A DNA stretch of 64,000 nucleotides from Pseudomonadota bacterium (GCA_018241505.1 JAFEDS010000016.1:558001-622000), one strand, 5' to 3'; positions 35,004 through 44,358 are shown, counted from the first letter of the stretch. Notes: generated by a model from the letters alone, not told the origin. Translations and numbers: made by a program.

Positions 35004-37565
35004 TTAGAATTCCACATCAACGGAAGCGCCGAAGACTCGCGGCTGCAGAGGAACCGCATCGACACTGCCTATCAGGCCGGTCAAGGCGCTCTGCTGAGGC
35101 GCTTGCGACAGGTAAACGATGCGGTTGGTCAGGTTGCGGATGAAAAAGTTGAGTTTGTAACGCTCGAACCACAGTCCCATGCGCGCATCGCCGACGGTGT
35201 AGGCAGGTTGTTTGGCATTCGGCGACGCAGGATCCGCGGATACCGCACCGACATTCTCTTCACCTACATAGCGAATGCCGGCACCCACGTTGGCTTTCAG
35301 CCGTTGAGTGAGGGACCAGGAATAGTCGGCATTCAGACCGGCCGACCACACCGGCACTCCGGGGAGCTGGGGTCCCAGCCGGAACGGCGGTGCCCCGTCC
35401 AGGAGGCTGGTGAGGCGCCCTTTGTTGTAAGCGGCGTTGTAGCCCAGCCGAAGTCCTCGTGTCGGCCGCCAATCCCCCTCCAGCTCGAGTCCGCGACTGT
35501 AGGCATTGCCGGCATTGGCCAGATAGGAACAACTGCACGCGGCATTCACCACCTGCAGTTGAATCCCTTTCCAGTCAATGTAGTAACCGGTGATGTTGAA
35601 CAGCACCCGGCCATCGAGGAAAGTCGACTTCAAGCCCGCTTCATAACTCATCAGCGTATCTGAATCGACGGTCGGCTTCGCTCCGGCGATTGCCAGATTC
35701 GGCCCGCCCGGACGATATCCGGTCGCGACCTTGGCGTAGAGCATGACTTCGCGCGTGAATCGATACCGGCTCGAGCCGGACCACGTAGTGACGCCTTCCG
35801 AGGAATGGCCCGGCTGATCGGTAAATCCTCCGAGCACGAAGCCGTCGGTTATCTGCCGGAACTCCTGGCTGTTGTGGGCATACCGTACGCCGCCCGTAAC
35901 ATCGAACTGGGAAGTGACATTGAGGGTCAGGTCGCCGAAGGCGGCATGCTCCTTGTACGTACTGGGCAACTTTCCGTAGAAGAAGAATGGGGTGAACACG
36001 GGGTTGTTGATAGGTTGGTAGCTGCTGTCATAGACGCTGGCGAGCTGGTAGTTACTGTTCTTCTCATCTGTGTAAAAGCCGCCGATGAGCCATTCCAGCC
36101 TGCCTCCCGTTGCCGAAGCCGCACGTAACTCCTGCGTAAACTTCCGCAAATTCAAATCCAGCAGGTAATTGCTGTAGCCGCCCGCCGCCTCGCCCAGGGC
36201 CAGGGGAAACTCCCCGTAGGAACTGGTCGTGTCCTGAACTCGAACGGTGGCCGTTCTCGACCAGCTCGAAGCCGCTGTAACAGTGATGCCCAGCGGCGCG
36301 TCATAGTTGATCGTCCCCTCATAGTAGTCGAGCTTCTTGGAAAACGGCTGCTCGAAAGGATGGGAGCCGCTCAATCGGCCGAATACGGGCTGACCGCGGA
36401 AAAACCGCGCGCCCTGGTCCTCGTAAGTGCTGACATTCCCCAGAGTCACGATGGCGTCGTCGTCCGACTGCGTGCGGTTCCACAGCCCGCTCAAATTGAT
36501 GCGCAGGCCATCCAGAGGATTCCAACTCGCAGCCGCACGCCCGCCATACTCCCTGGCGGTGTTGCTGTCTGGATCGCGGACAAACACATCATCGGTAAAA
36601 CCTTGATAGCGGCGATCGTAGAGGCTGACCCGAATGCCCAATTGGTCCTGGATGAGTGGCATATTGCCCGCGGCGCGGACCGCGTAGCCGGCGCCACCGC
36701 CTTCCTGAGTATGACTGACCTCACCGCCCGCCTCCGCACTGTAAGTGTTGGTATTGGCCGGTTTCAGCACGTACTTGATCAAGCCGCCCATGGCTCCGCC
36801 GCCGTACAGTGTGCCTTGCGGCCCCCTCAGGACCTCCAGGCGGTCCAGATCGTAGGGCATCAGATCGAGCGCAAACAAAGCGGCCACGGCGTAATTGGAG
36901 CTCGATCCCAGCGGCGCGTCGTCGATGTAGTAGCTGACGAGCGACCCGGAGCCCAACACACCGATACCGCGAAGAGTGACCGATGTCTGGCCCGGCGACC
37001 CGCCGTCCTGGATGTTCAGCCCGGGCACGTACTGCGAGTAGTCAGCCAGGCGGCTCATGCCCAGATCGAGCAGCTTTGCACCCTGCACAGCGCTGACGGA
37101 AGTCGGTACCGTCTGGATGTTCTGAACGCGCTTCTCAGCAGTGACCACGACTTCTTCGAGAATGCCGCGGGATACATCATTGGCAGCGCGCGGTTCGGGC
37201 TGGCCGCTGCTGCGCGGCGCAGTTCCCGCCTCCGGAACCGGCGGGGAGCTCTGCAAGCTCAGCGGGACGATCGTAATGGCGTTGCGGTCCAGATACTCGA
37301 ATGTGAGACCGGTCCCGCGCAAAAGCTGCTTCAGTGCTTCCTCAAAAGTGAGATCGCCTGCAGCCCCGCCAGTGTACTGATCTTTGACCAGATCGCTGCG
37401 ATAGACGAGTTGAACATCGCGGTCTCTTGCCAGCATCTTCAGGGCCGGCGCCAGTTCCTGCGGCGCGATATCAACTGGCCGGCGGATCGCAGCCAGACCG
37501 TCGTCCGCATGAGTTATGCCGACCAAACTCAGGCACGCCAGGGCCAGCGCAACAGTTGCACGCAT
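35004..37565 (-). CDS. TonB-dependent receptor with STN signalling domain
   Basis: 853 residues from ATG 37565, chosen for its GGGGGAG site; the frame is open to 37700. Signal peptide to about 'SLVGITHADD'. STN domain about 25-80 ('VDIAPQELAPALKMLARDRDVQLVYRS'). TonB-box-like 'LEEVVVTAEKR', plug ending in 'LRGPQGTLYGGGAMGGLIKY', then barrel ending '...ASVDVEF'. The STN domain fits the sigma/FecR pair directly upstream. A class-D/E promoter element lies at 37634-37663, so the receptor has its own sigma-dependent start besides read-through from FecR. Confidence 0.93.
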   Translation of the reverse strand: MRATVALALACLSLVGITHADDGLAAIRRPVDIAPQELAPALKMLARDRDVQLVYRSDLVKDQYTGGAAGDLTFEEALKQLLRGTGLTFEYLDRNAITIVPLSLQSSPPVPEAGTAPRSSGQPEPRAANDVSRGILEEVVVTAEKRVQNIQTVPTSVSAVQGAKLLDLGMSRLADYSQYVPGLNIQDGGSPGQTSVTLRGIGVLGSGSLVSYYIDDAPLGSSSNYAVAALFALDLMPYDLDRLEVLRGPQGTLYGGGAMGGLIKYVLKPANTNTYSAEAGGEVSHTQEGGGAGYAVRAAGNMPLIQDQLGIRVSLYDRRYQGFTDDVFVRDPDSNTAREYGGRAAASWNPLDGLRINLSGLWNRTQSDDDAIVTLGNVSTYEDQGARFFRGQPVFGRLSGSHPFEQPFSKKLDYYEGTINYDAPLGITVTAASSWSRTATVRVQDTTSSYGEFPLALGEAAGGYSNYLLDLNLRKFTQELRAASATGGRLEWLIGGFYTDEKNSNYQLASVYDSSYQPINNPVFTPFFFYGKLPSTYKEHAAFGDLTLNVTSQFDVTGGVRYAHNSQEFRQITDGFVLGGFTDQPGHSSEGVTTWSGSSRYRFTREVMLYAKVATGYRPGGPNLAIAGAKPTVDSDTLMSYEAGLKSTFLDGRVLFNITGYYIDWKGIQLQVVNAACSCSYLANAGNAYSRGLELEGDWRPTRGLRLGYNAAYNKGRLTSLLDGAPPFRLGPQLPGVPVWSAGLNADYSWSLTQRLKANVGAGIRYVGEENVGAVSADPASPNAKQPAYTVGDARMGLWFERYKLNFFIRNLTNRIVYLSQAPQQSALTGLIGSVDAVPLQPRVFGASVDVEF

Positions 37566-37633
37566 CAGGACTCCCCCACCTTTTAACAGGCTATCCATCC
37601 GGATCGTCGTACGAGGCGACGACCTCATGCTGT

Positions 37634-37663
37634 TAAAGAGCGGTTGCGTGCCAATAGTGAATA
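37634..37663 (-). promoter_or_regulatory. Candidate ECF-sigma promoter of the first system (receptor)
   Basis: On the minus strand GGTATTC-N17-GCTCTTTA, read from 37665 to 37634. It lies between the FecR stop and the TBDR start. It shares both boxes with the element before this system's sigma gene (39396-39424) and differs from those of the second system. Confidence 0.55.
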
Positions 37664-37722
37664 CCTCGACCGCCGAATTATTTTTTTCCTGCGCGCACAA
37701 CCCGCCGCGCCGCGGGCCACCG

Positions 37723-38832
37723 TCATCGCTTGCCGATGCGAATCTCGCTGTCCGTCTCTTCGACTCTCAGCTCCGGCTGCGCGCGCAGAAACTTCAGGAA
37801 CAACGTCGGGTCCGCGGATGAAAACCGGCCGCTGATACGCATGTTACCCACGTCCAGGGCGGTGATGACGAGCCGCCGCTTGTTATATCGATTGAACTCA
37901 TCCGCCACTTCAGTGAGGGGCGAGGAATCAAACACCAGATTGTGCTGTGTCCATGCGGTTGCCGTTGCAACATTGGCCGCGTGCACAGCCGCAGCCGCTG
38001 TTTGCTCGCTCGCCGAGTTTCCCGCAGGAACGCTCAGTTGCTCCCCGGCAGCCAGCAGAATCCCATTCGCGCCCGTGCTGCTCGATTCTTCGGTGGGCGG
38101 TAGGGTTGCCGCCGCCCCACTCGGGCCGGCCGCAGACCTATCGGCGGAGACCTCCACTCTTCCCTCGACAACCGTAACAACTGTGGCCGCGCCCTTGCGG
38201 TAAACATCGAATTGCGTGCCGACCGCGAGCACCCGGGTCGCCCCGCTGTGAACGACAAACGGACGGGCCGCGTTGTGAGCGACGCGGAACAGTGCCTGCC
38301 CCTCGACAAGATCCAGGTCCCGTTGCTTTTCGCTGTAGCGAACCCGAACCCGCGAGCGTGAATTCAGGTCGAGTGTCGAGCCGTCGGCCAGAATGATCGA
38401 TCGCTGCTCGCCTATATCAGTGGAGTACGTGTTGCGGAAAAACGTGTACCACGTCGCCACTGACCCCACGGCGATCACCAACATCGCGGCGAGCGCCGGG
38501 GCTCTCCACCGGCTCGCGCGCCTGTCGCCGCCCTCCCGCGACGGCGACAACCGCGCCTGCACCGCTTTCCTGTCGGACCGGCCTTTGCCCACCAAAGAGC
38601 TGATGTTGACCTCACTGCGTGCGTCGTCCAATAGTTGCTCCGCCTCCGGGTTCCAGTCAGGCCCGAGGGCGGGAACGTCCTCCCAGATGGCGGACATTTC
38701 CAGGTAAGCGCGTACGTGCTGCGGAGACTCGCGTAACCAAGCGTCGAACCGTTCTTTTTCGGCAGGTCCCAGTCCACCGTCGCGATGTTTGACCAGCCAC
38801 TCGGTGGCCTCTTCGTAGATCTGAGTATTCAT
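37723..38832 (-). CDS. FecR-family anti-sigma factor
   Basis: 369 residues from ATG 38832 (8 bp after the sigma stop; the frame is open further upstream, inside the sigma gene). A cytoplasmic FecR domain ('YEEATEWLVKHRDGGLGPAEKERFDAWLRESPQHV') is followed by one membrane segment ('APALAAMLVIAVGSVATWYTFF', about 120-140), then the periplasmic 'TDIGEQRSIILADGSTLDLNSRSRVRVRY' and 'RVLAVGTQFDVYRKGAATVVTVVEGRVEV'. The C-terminal 'DSSPLTEVADEFNRYNKRRLVI' contacts the STN domain. It keeps the FecI-like sigma in check until the receptor binds its ligand. It is intact throughout. Confidence 0.92.
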   Translation of the reverse strand: MNTQIYEEATEWLVKHRDGGLGPAEKERFDAWLRESPQHVRAYLEMSAIWEDVPALGPDWNPEAEQLLDDARSEVNISSLVGKGRSDRKAVQARLSPSREGGDRRASRWRAPALAAMLVIAVGSVATWYTFFRNTYSTDIGEQRSIILADGSTLDLNSRSRVRVRYSEKQRDLDLVEGQALFRVAHNAARPFVVHSGATRVLAVGTQFDVYRKGAATVVTVVEGRVEVSADRSAAGPSGAAATLPPTEESSSTGANGILLAAGEQLSVPAGNSASEQTAAAAVHAANVATATAWTQHNLVFDSSPLTEVADEFNRYNKRRLVITALDVGNMRISGRFSSADPTLFLKFLRAQPELRVEETDSEIRIGKR

Positions 38833-38840
38833 GCTCGACA

Positions 38841-39362
38841 CTACTTCCGGTCCTTCAGGTACTGCCGGCAATGAAGCAGAGCCTTGGTCAGGTATTTGGC
38901 CGCGTTGGCACGCGAAAACCCGAGCCGCGCACCGATTTCCTCGAGCGAATAGCCATCGCGGCGGTGCAGAAGCAACACCGCCCGGGCTTTGGGCGACAAC
39001 TGGCTCAAAGCGCCCTGCAGCGCCTGCAACTGCTGTTGCATCTGCGCCTGTACGCAAGGGTCTTCAGCCGGGGACGACTCCATTTCGTTGATCAGGGCCG
39101 TGATCTCCACGGCCTCAGGCGCCGCCGCCCTGCGCAACAGGTGCTGATGGAGCACGTGGAAGGCGACCATGTACAGGTACGACTCGGAGCTGCGGATCGT
39201 CTCGTGCCGATCAATGCGCAGCATCCGCAAGAACACTTCCTGAACCAGATCCTCCACATCCACGGCACCCTGCCGCAGCCGCGAGGCCAGAAACCGCCGC
39301 AAGCGTTGCCCGTGCTGCCGTTCCAGGTCAGCAACAAATGCCTGCTTTTCGCTCGAGCTCAA
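38841..39362 (-). CDS. FecI-like ECF sigma factor
   Basis: 173 residues from TTG 39362, with GGGGG 7 bases upstream. Sigma region 2 'RFLASRLRQGAVDVEDLVQEVFLRMLRI' and region 4 'LLHRRDGYSLEEIGARLGFSRANAAKYLTKALLHCRQYL' are both intact. It forms an operon with the FecR gene after it. A promoter element matching the one in front of the receptor lies 34 bases upstream, which suggests the sigma factor drives its own gene. Confidence 0.93.
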   Translation of the reverse strand: MSSSEKQAFVADLERQHGQRLRRFLASRLRQGAVDVEDLVQEVFLRMLRIDRHETIRSSESYLYMVAFHVLHQHLLRRAAAPEAVEITALINEMESSPAEDPCVQAQMQQQLQALQGALSQLSPKARAVLLLHRRDGYSLEEIGARLGFSRANAAKYLTKALLHCRQYLKDRK

Positions 39363-39395
39363 ATGCGCCCCCGTTACCTACGTACCCCTCCAGAG

Positions 39396-39424
39396 TAAAG
39401 AGCAGTTACGGCGAAAAACGAATA
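39396..39424 (-). promoter_or_regulatory. Candidate ECF-sigma promoter of the first system (sigma gene)
   Basis: On the minus strand GGTATTC-N16-GCTCTTTA. Same two boxes as the element before the receptor gene at 37634-37663. It sits upstream of the sigma gene start at 39362. Confidence 0.55.
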
Positions 39425-39466
39425 CCCAGGCCATGAGGAAATTTCCCCTGCCGCGAAGCTGTGATT

Positions 39467-39817
39467 CTATTTCCGAAGAACCTTGTCCATGGCCTTCCCC
39501 TTGGCGAGCTCATCGACCATCTTGTCCAGGTAGCGGATTTCCCGCATGACAGGCTCTTCGATGCTCTCGATTCTGACGCCGCAGACGACTCCGGTGATCA
39601 AGGCTCTCGATGGATTCATTCGAGGCGCCTGGGCGAAGAAGTCCTCGTAGTTGGTCTGTTTCTGGAGTTGACCTTCGAGTGCCTTCTGGGAGTACCCGGT
39701 GAGCCAGCGAATGACTTCGTCGACTTCAGCCTGCGTACGCCCCTTCTTCTGCGCCTTGGCCACCAGGAGCGGATACACCCTGGCAAAACTCATTGAGTAG
39801 ATGCGATGCTTTGTCAT
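39467..39817 (-). CDS. DUF2200-family protein
   Basis: 116 residues, soluble and small. The sequence '[40 protein letters not shown]' matches the conserved core I know as DUF2200. Function unknown. It lies between the two sigma-receptor systems and is not obviously part of either; its own promoter would fall in the 39818-39901 gap. Base composition matches its neighbours. Confidence 0.8.
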   Translation of the reverse strand: MTKHRIYSMSFARVYPLLVAKAQKKGRTQAEVDEVIRWLTGYSQKALEGQLQKQTNYEDFFAQAPRMNPSRALITGVVCGVRIESIEEPVMREIRYLDKMVDELAKGKAMDKVLRK

Positions 39818-39836
39818 TCATCAACCTGGCCATAGA

Positions 39837-39855
39837 AATCAGTCACTTACTGATT
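39837..39855. terminator. Inverted repeat between receptor and DUF2200 genes
   Basis: AATCAGT-CACTT-ACTGATT: 7-bp arms and a 5-nt loop, 47 bases after the stop of the receptor at 39902. On the minus strand a short TTTCTAT follows, so it may be a weak intrinsic terminator. An operator for the DUF2200 gene is the alternative. Confidence 0.4.
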
Positions 39856-39901
39856 CTACAGGAGAGCCAACCCGCTCGTCTCCCCTCTCGCTGCGGATGA
39901 G

Positions 39902-42454
39902 TCAGAACTCCGTTGTCACGCTCAGCCCGACGGTACGGCGTTCGAGCAGGCCCACCTGAACCGGTCCGCCCAGGGACGCGTAGGTCGCCGAGGCGGATAG
40001 CTGACCTGCCCTGTCGAACAAGTTGTGAACATAGGCCTGTAAGGCCCAACTTCCCAGCATGACGCCACTGCGCAGATCGAAGCTCGTGTAGCTCGGCAAC
40101 ATATATTGAGGAATAGTCAAATTCTGCGAGTAGGAAGTAGTCCGGTCCGAGTTGAACCGCAACGAGGCGCCGACACTGGGCTGCAGTTGCGAGGCGGTAT
40201 ACCGATAATCAGCAGTCACCGACTCTGTGAAGCGCGGCACGTTGGGCAGTCGCTCCCCAGCTTGCCCTCCCAACGCCGTGCTTGCGTCGACCAACCGAGC
40301 GTCCTGATAGGCGAAGCCACTCGTCAGTGTCAAATCGCGCACCGGGCGCGCTGTAAAAGTCAGCTCGGCACCGTTGATCCGCGCACGCCGGCCGTTTGCG
40401 ATGACCGAAGCGGGCCCAACGACCGTCCGCAACTGGATATCCGACCAATTGATGCGATAACCCGATACCTCGTAGCCGAACACGCGCTCGTCGCTTTCAC
40501 CCTTCGCACCGATCTCATAACTCTTCAGGCTATCCGAGTCAAACGTGGGTTTATTGAGCCGTTCCCCCGTCGTGGGATCGACCACCAACGTGTTAGGCCC
40601 GCCGGGGCGGTATCCCGTAGCGAACCGTGCGTAGACGTTGTTGTGTTCGTTGATCTTGTACCGGGCATCCGCCAGGTAGGTTTCGACGGTGTCCTTCGAT
40701 CGTGCCAATGGCAGGCTGCCTACCAGCAGGCCGGTCCCGATTTGTTCGAAGCGCTGATTGTTATGTGCCACGCGCGCACCACCAGAGACCTCGAGCGCAT
40801 CGGTGATCCGCCAGGATAGGTTGCCGAAGCCGGCCAGCTCCGCGTAGTGGCTCGGCACGTTGGCATTCGCCAGGACCAAGGGCAGAGGGCGGCCCGTTCC
40901 ATCGGCCACCACCACGTTACTGCCGAATGAGGTGGACTCACCCGTATAAAACCCGCCGATCAGCCACCGCAGCGTATGCTCGCCTGTCGAGCCCAGGCGA
41001 ACCTCTTGCGTGAACTTATGTGTCGCCGGAGTTTGATCGATCGCGGCGCGCACGACACCGAAGGCCCCGAGCAGCGGCCCATAGACTGCCGAAAGATCAT
41101 TGCGGTAGAAAGTCTCCACCGTCTGGTAGCTCGTGATGGAGGTCAGTTGGGCGGCCCCAAAGTCATAGGTGACAGTCGCGCTGCCCAGGCGAAACTTCTG
41201 ATCGAATGGTTCCGGATACAACCTGGACTGGTCGTACGATCCGGCGATCGGCTGCCCGCTCGAGGTAAAGTCGGCGGTAGCCGCTCCTTTGCGGTGAATG
41301 TCCTGGAGGAAGCCGCCCAGGCGCACCGACAGTCCGTCAATCGGCGTCAGGAGCAGATCGAGCCTGCCACCATAAGTATTGGATCGATCGACGTCCGGCT
41401 GCCCCATGGCTAGGTTGTCATACAAACCGCCATCGCGTGAAAAGTAGCCGCTGGCTCTCAGAGCAGCCTTGTCCGGAGCCAGCGGAACGTTCACGGCGGC
41501 TGCACCGTTGTATCCGATACCACCGCCCCACGTATCCGCAACGCCCGCCTGCATTCCTCCGTGAACACCCGCCGTGGATGGAGCTTGGGTCACATATTTG
41601 ATGAGGCCACCCATCGTACTGGCACCGTAGAGTGTTCCCTGCGGTCCGCGCAGAATCTCGATTCGCTGCAAATCGAAAAGGCCGAGATCGAGCGCAAGGA
41701 CGGATGAGCTGGAGTATACCGTTGAGCCGCCGTAGGGGACGTCGTCGACATAGACGCCTACGGTGGGGCTGATATCGGCACCGCTGGTGACACCGCGCAG
41801 GGTTATCTGTGTTTGACCCTCTCCTACGCTAGTAAAAGTCAGTGCGGGAACTGTGTTGGCGAAATCACGGAACCGCAGCGCATTCAGCCTCTGCAGATCC
41901 GCTCCAGTCAATGCGGTGACCGATTGCGGCGTGTCGATGAGCCGTTCCGCCGTTTTGCGAGCAGTGACGACAACCTCCTCGAGCAGCACGCCTGCTGTCC
42001 CTTCCTCCCTCGAGTTGGAGTCCACAGGGCTGTTTGTGACCGGCACATCCGCGGCACTGGCAATTCTGGTTGTCAGTATCCGGTTTCCCTGAGAATAGCT
42101 CCCGACATAGTCCGAAGGGTCCTGCCCGTCCGATTTACTGTTGGAACTGACAGGTACGATCGTCACCGTCTTGTCGTCCAGGTATGAATACCCCAGACTC
42201 GTTCCTTCCAACAACCTCGTCAGTGCTTCCGTCGTGGTGAGGTCTCCCACAGCTCCCTGTGTGCGCGCAGTCCCCACGACCTCCGCGAGGAATACGACAT
42301 GCAGACCCCGCTCGCGTGCCAACGTCTTCAGGGCCGGCACCAACTCCTGCGCGGGAATATTCGTGGATTTCCGGATCGAGGCCTGTACATCCTGCCCGGC
42401 ACACAGACCCACCGCCGACAGGCACACTACCGCCACAAAAACTGCTACTCGCAC
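39902..42454 (-). CDS. TonB-dependent receptor with STN signalling domain
   Basis: 850 residues from GTG 42454, picked because GGAGGGG stands 3 bases upstream and a signal peptide starts there ('VAVFVAVVCLSAVGLCAGQ'); the open frame to 42844 overlaps FecR and is not coding. STN domain about 28-80 ('TNIPAQELVPALKTLARERGLHVVF'), TonB-box-like 'LEEVVVTARKTAERL', plug with 'EILRGPQGTLYGASTMGGLIKYV', barrel ending '...LSVTTEF'. Two residues before the end are acidic/Thr, as in the neighbouring receptors. It is the sensing receptor of the second system; promoter element 42528-42556 precedes it. Confidence 0.92.
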   Translation of the reverse strand: MRVAVFVAVVCLSAVGLCAGQDVQASIRKSTNIPAQELVPALKTLARERGLHVVFLAEVVGTARTQGAVGDLTTTEALTRLLEGTSLGYSYLDDKTVTIVPVSSNSKSDGQDPSDYVGSYSQGNRILTTRIASAADVPVTNSPVDSNSREEGTAGVLLEEVVVTARKTAERLIDTPQSVTALTGADLQRLNALRFRDFANTVPALTFTSVGEGQTQITLRGVTSGADISPTVGVYVDDVPYGGSTVYSSSSVLALDLGLFDLQRIEILRGPQGTLYGASTMGGLIKYVTQAPSTAGVHGGMQAGVADTWGGGIGYNGAAAVNVPLAPDKAALRASGYFSRDGGLYDNLAMGQPDVDRSNTYGGRLDLLLTPIDGLSVRLGGFLQDIHRKGAATADFTSSGQPIAGSYDQSRLYPEPFDQKFRLGSATVTYDFGAAQLTSITSYQTVETFYRNDLSAVYGPLLGAFGVVRAAIDQTPATHKFTQEVRLGSTGEHTLRWLIGGFYTGESTSFGSNVVVADGTGRPLPLVLANANVPSHYAELAGFGNLSWRITDALEVSGGARVAHNNQRFEQIGTGLLVGSLPLARSKDTVETYLADARYKINEHNNVYARFATGYRPGGPNTLVVDPTTGERLNKPTFDSDSLKSYEIGAKGESDERVFGYEVSGYRINWSDIQLRTVVGPASVIANGRRARINGAELTFTARPVRDLTLTSGFAYQDARLVDASTALGGQAGERLPNVPRFTESVTADYRYTASQLQPSVGASLRFNSDRTTSYSQNLTIPQYMLPSYTSFDLRSGVMLGSWALQAYVHNLFDRAGQLSASATYASLGGPVQVGLLERRTVGLSVTTEF

Positions 42455-42527
42455 CGCCCCTCCAACGCCTCTTACGAGACTGCTTGTTATTACTGCCAGC
42501 CCCGATGTCTGGTCAGTCGCTGAAGCG

Positions 42528-42556
42528 TTAGAGCGCTGGGGTCGAAAAAAGGGATA
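42528..42556 (-). promoter_or_regulatory. Candidate ECF-sigma promoter of the second system (receptor)
   Basis: On the minus strand TATCC-N17-GCTCTAA. The surrounding ~34 bases are almost identical to the element before the esterase gene at 45563-45591, including a T-rich tract after the -35-like box. It lies between FecR and receptor genes. Confidence 0.6.
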
Positions 42557-42612
42557 AAGATGGGCCGGGAATTCTCGTTGTAACAAGACAACGAGCCGGG
42601 TGGCAGCGACGT

Positions 42613-43722
42613 TCACTTCCTGGAAATGCGGATTTCCCCTCCCGCCTCCACCACATGGATGCCCTGCTGAGCCCGCAGGAAACGCAGCAGCAAGCCCGGA
42701 TCCGCAGACGGGAAGACTCCGGTCACATGAAACGTCGCCACGATGGGATCGCTGATAACCAACTTGCGCCTGTTGTAGCGATTGAACTCCTGCGCGACTT
42801 CGGCCAGAGGTGTCATCTCGAAAACCAGCTCCCGTTGGGTCCACGCTGTCGCCGCCCGCACGTCAGCGGGGCGCGGCCTCGGAACCTCCTGATCTGTCAC
42901 AGTGACTTGCTCGCCAGTGGAAACCAACACCGACGGGGAGCCGGCTTCGCTTGTGGAGCGGTCAGCCGTGAGTTGCGCTGGCGGCAATGCTTCCTGGGCA
43001 AAGACGGCTACCCGGCCCTCCAGAACCGTGACCTGCGTGCCAGAAGCCTTTCGGTACACGTCAAACTGCGTACCCACCGCGCGCACGCGTGTGCCAGCAC
43101 TTTGCACCACGAACGGCCGGGTAAGATCCTTGGCGACCTTGAACAACGCCTGGCCCTCGACCAACTCCACTTCGCGCTCGCGCTCCGAGAATCGGATCCG
43201 CACGCGCGACTCGGAGTTGAGCTCAATGATTGAGCCATCCGCGAGATGCGCGATCCGCTGTTCGCCCGTACCTGTGGCAAAGTGTGTATGCCGATAGGCA
43301 TTCAGCCCAACGAGTCCGAGACCTGAGCAGGCCAGCAACAACGAGGCCAGTACCGCCGACCGCCAGGAAACCAATCTCGATAGCCGCGCGATTCCGACGC
43401 GCACTGTACTAACATTCACGCGAGCTGACGGGACAGGTGCTTGACGGCTCGAGGCACCGCTTTCACCCGCCAGCGTGATGACCTTCGTACTGGCGCGCGC
43501 GCGGGCGATCAGAGCATCGAGGTTATAGCCCAGATCGAGCTTCGAATCCTCGAGCTCCTCGCACAGGCAGGAGATCTGCAAAAAGGCTCGGATATGCTCC
43601 GGGGAACGGCGAAACCAGGCGTCCAACCGCTCACGCGCGGCCGCATCCATCTCGCCCAGGTGCAACTCAACGACCCACTCGGAGGCCTCCTCGTAAACTT
43701 GCTTGTTGCGGCTCTTCTGCAT
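42613..43722 (-). CDS. FecR-family anti-sigma factor
   Basis: 369 residues from ATG 43722 (AGGAG 8 bases upstream, overlapping the sigma stop region; an earlier in-frame start at 43758 lies inside the sigma gene). N-terminal 'YEEASEWVVELHLGEMDAAARERLDAWFRRSPEHI' binds sigma. A membrane segment ('SAVLASLLLACSGLGLVGLNAY') precedes periplasmic 'TGTGEQRIAHLADGSIIELNSESRVRIRF' and 'RVRAVGTQFDVYRKASGTQVTVLEGRVAVF'. The C-terminal 'MTPLAEVAQEFNRYNRRKLVI' is the STN-contacting part. It is close to the FecR of the first system in layout and wording, which points to duplication of the whole unit. Confidence 0.92.
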   Translation of the reverse strand: MQKSRNKQVYEEASEWVVELHLGEMDAAARERLDAWFRRSPEHIRAFLQISCLCEELEDSKLDLGYNLDALIARARASTKVITLAGESGASSRQAPVPSARVNVSTVRVGIARLSRLVSWRSAVLASLLLACSGLGLVGLNAYRHTHFATGTGEQRIAHLADGSIIELNSESRVRIRFSEREREVELVEGQALFKVAKDLTRPFVVQSAGTRVRAVGTQFDVYRKASGTQVTVLEGRVAVFAQEALPPAQLTADRSTSEAGSPSVLVSTGEQVTVTDQEVPRPRPADVRAATAWTQRELVFEMTPLAEVAQEFNRYNRRKLVISDPIVATFHVTGVFPSADPGLLLRFLRAQQGIHVVEAGGEIRISRK

Positions 43723-43732
43723 GGAGCGTCTC

Positions 43733-44251
43733 CTAGCCCTCCAACTTCTTCTGCTCATCGCACAGAGACAAGGCCCTTGCGAAATACTTTTTCACACTGT
43801 GTGTCGACACGCCGAGCTTCTCGGCGATCTCGCCCAACTTCATGCCGTACTGCAGGCGCATCACCAATGTCGCATGGACATGCGGCGGCAGGCTTTGCAA
43901 TGTTCGATCGAGCGCTTGCAGACGCTGCTGCGCATCCACCTGCGCGGAAGGGTCGGGGTGGCCGGCCGTCTGCCGATCGACCATTTCACCCAGCGCTTCC
44001 AGGGATTCAGGCATGGCGGCGCTGCGCAAGATATGCTGATGCAAGACGTGGCCCGCGACCGTCATGACATAGGCGGCCGGATTGCGGATCGAGTCGGGCC
44101 CGACCCGCAGAATGCGCAGAAACACCTCTTGCTCCAGATCCGACACATCAGGAGAGTTGTTGCGCAGGCGCGAGCTGAGGTAACGGCGCAGTCGCCTCCC
44201 ATACCTCGTCGCGATCTCGTTGACAAACGCCTTTCTCTCGTCGATCTTCAA
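43733..44251 (-). CDS. FecI-like ECF sigma factor
   Basis: 172 residues from TTG 44251 (GGAG 6 bases upstream; upstream translation is not sigma-like). Region 2 'RRYLSSRLRNNSPDVSDLEQEVFLRILRV' and region 4 'LVMRLQYGMKLGEIAEKLGVSTHSVKKYFARAL' are intact. As in the first system the start is TTG within a conserved leader, and a candidate promoter (44302-44330) of the same class as its receptor's lies upstream. FecR follows with 10 bp between. Confidence 0.92.
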   Translation of the reverse strand: MKIDERKAFVNEIATRYGRRLRRYLSSRLRNNSPDVSDLEQEVFLRILRVGPDSIRNPAAYVMTVAGHVLHQHILRSAAMPESLEALGEMVDRQTAGHPDPSAQVDAQQRLQALDRTLQSLPPHVHATLVMRLQYGMKLGEIAEKLGVSTHSVKKYFARALSLCDEQKKLEG

Positions 44252-44301
44252 TGCGGCTCCGGTGTACCTACGGCTTTCCCCACAGGCGGCAGTCAAATGT
44301 A

Positions 44302-44330
44302 TTAGAGCGGCCGGCGAGGGAAAATAGATA
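44302..44330 (-). promoter_or_regulatory. Candidate ECF-sigma promoter of the second system (sigma gene)
   Basis: On the minus strand TATCT-N17-GCTCTAA, the class shared with 42528-42556 and 45563-45591. It lies upstream of the sigma start at 44251 and may mark autoregulation. Confidence 0.5.
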
Positions 44331-44358
44331 ATGGCGGACACAGGCAGCGGAAGGGCTC

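Noticed and set aside
34611-37586. Two long plus-strand frames opposite the receptor at 35004
   Set aside because: Antisense shadows of coding sequence.
42455-42844. Upstream extension of the receptor at 39902
   Set aside because: It would overlap FecR and run through the promoter element; GTG 42454 with GGAGGGG and a signal peptide is better.
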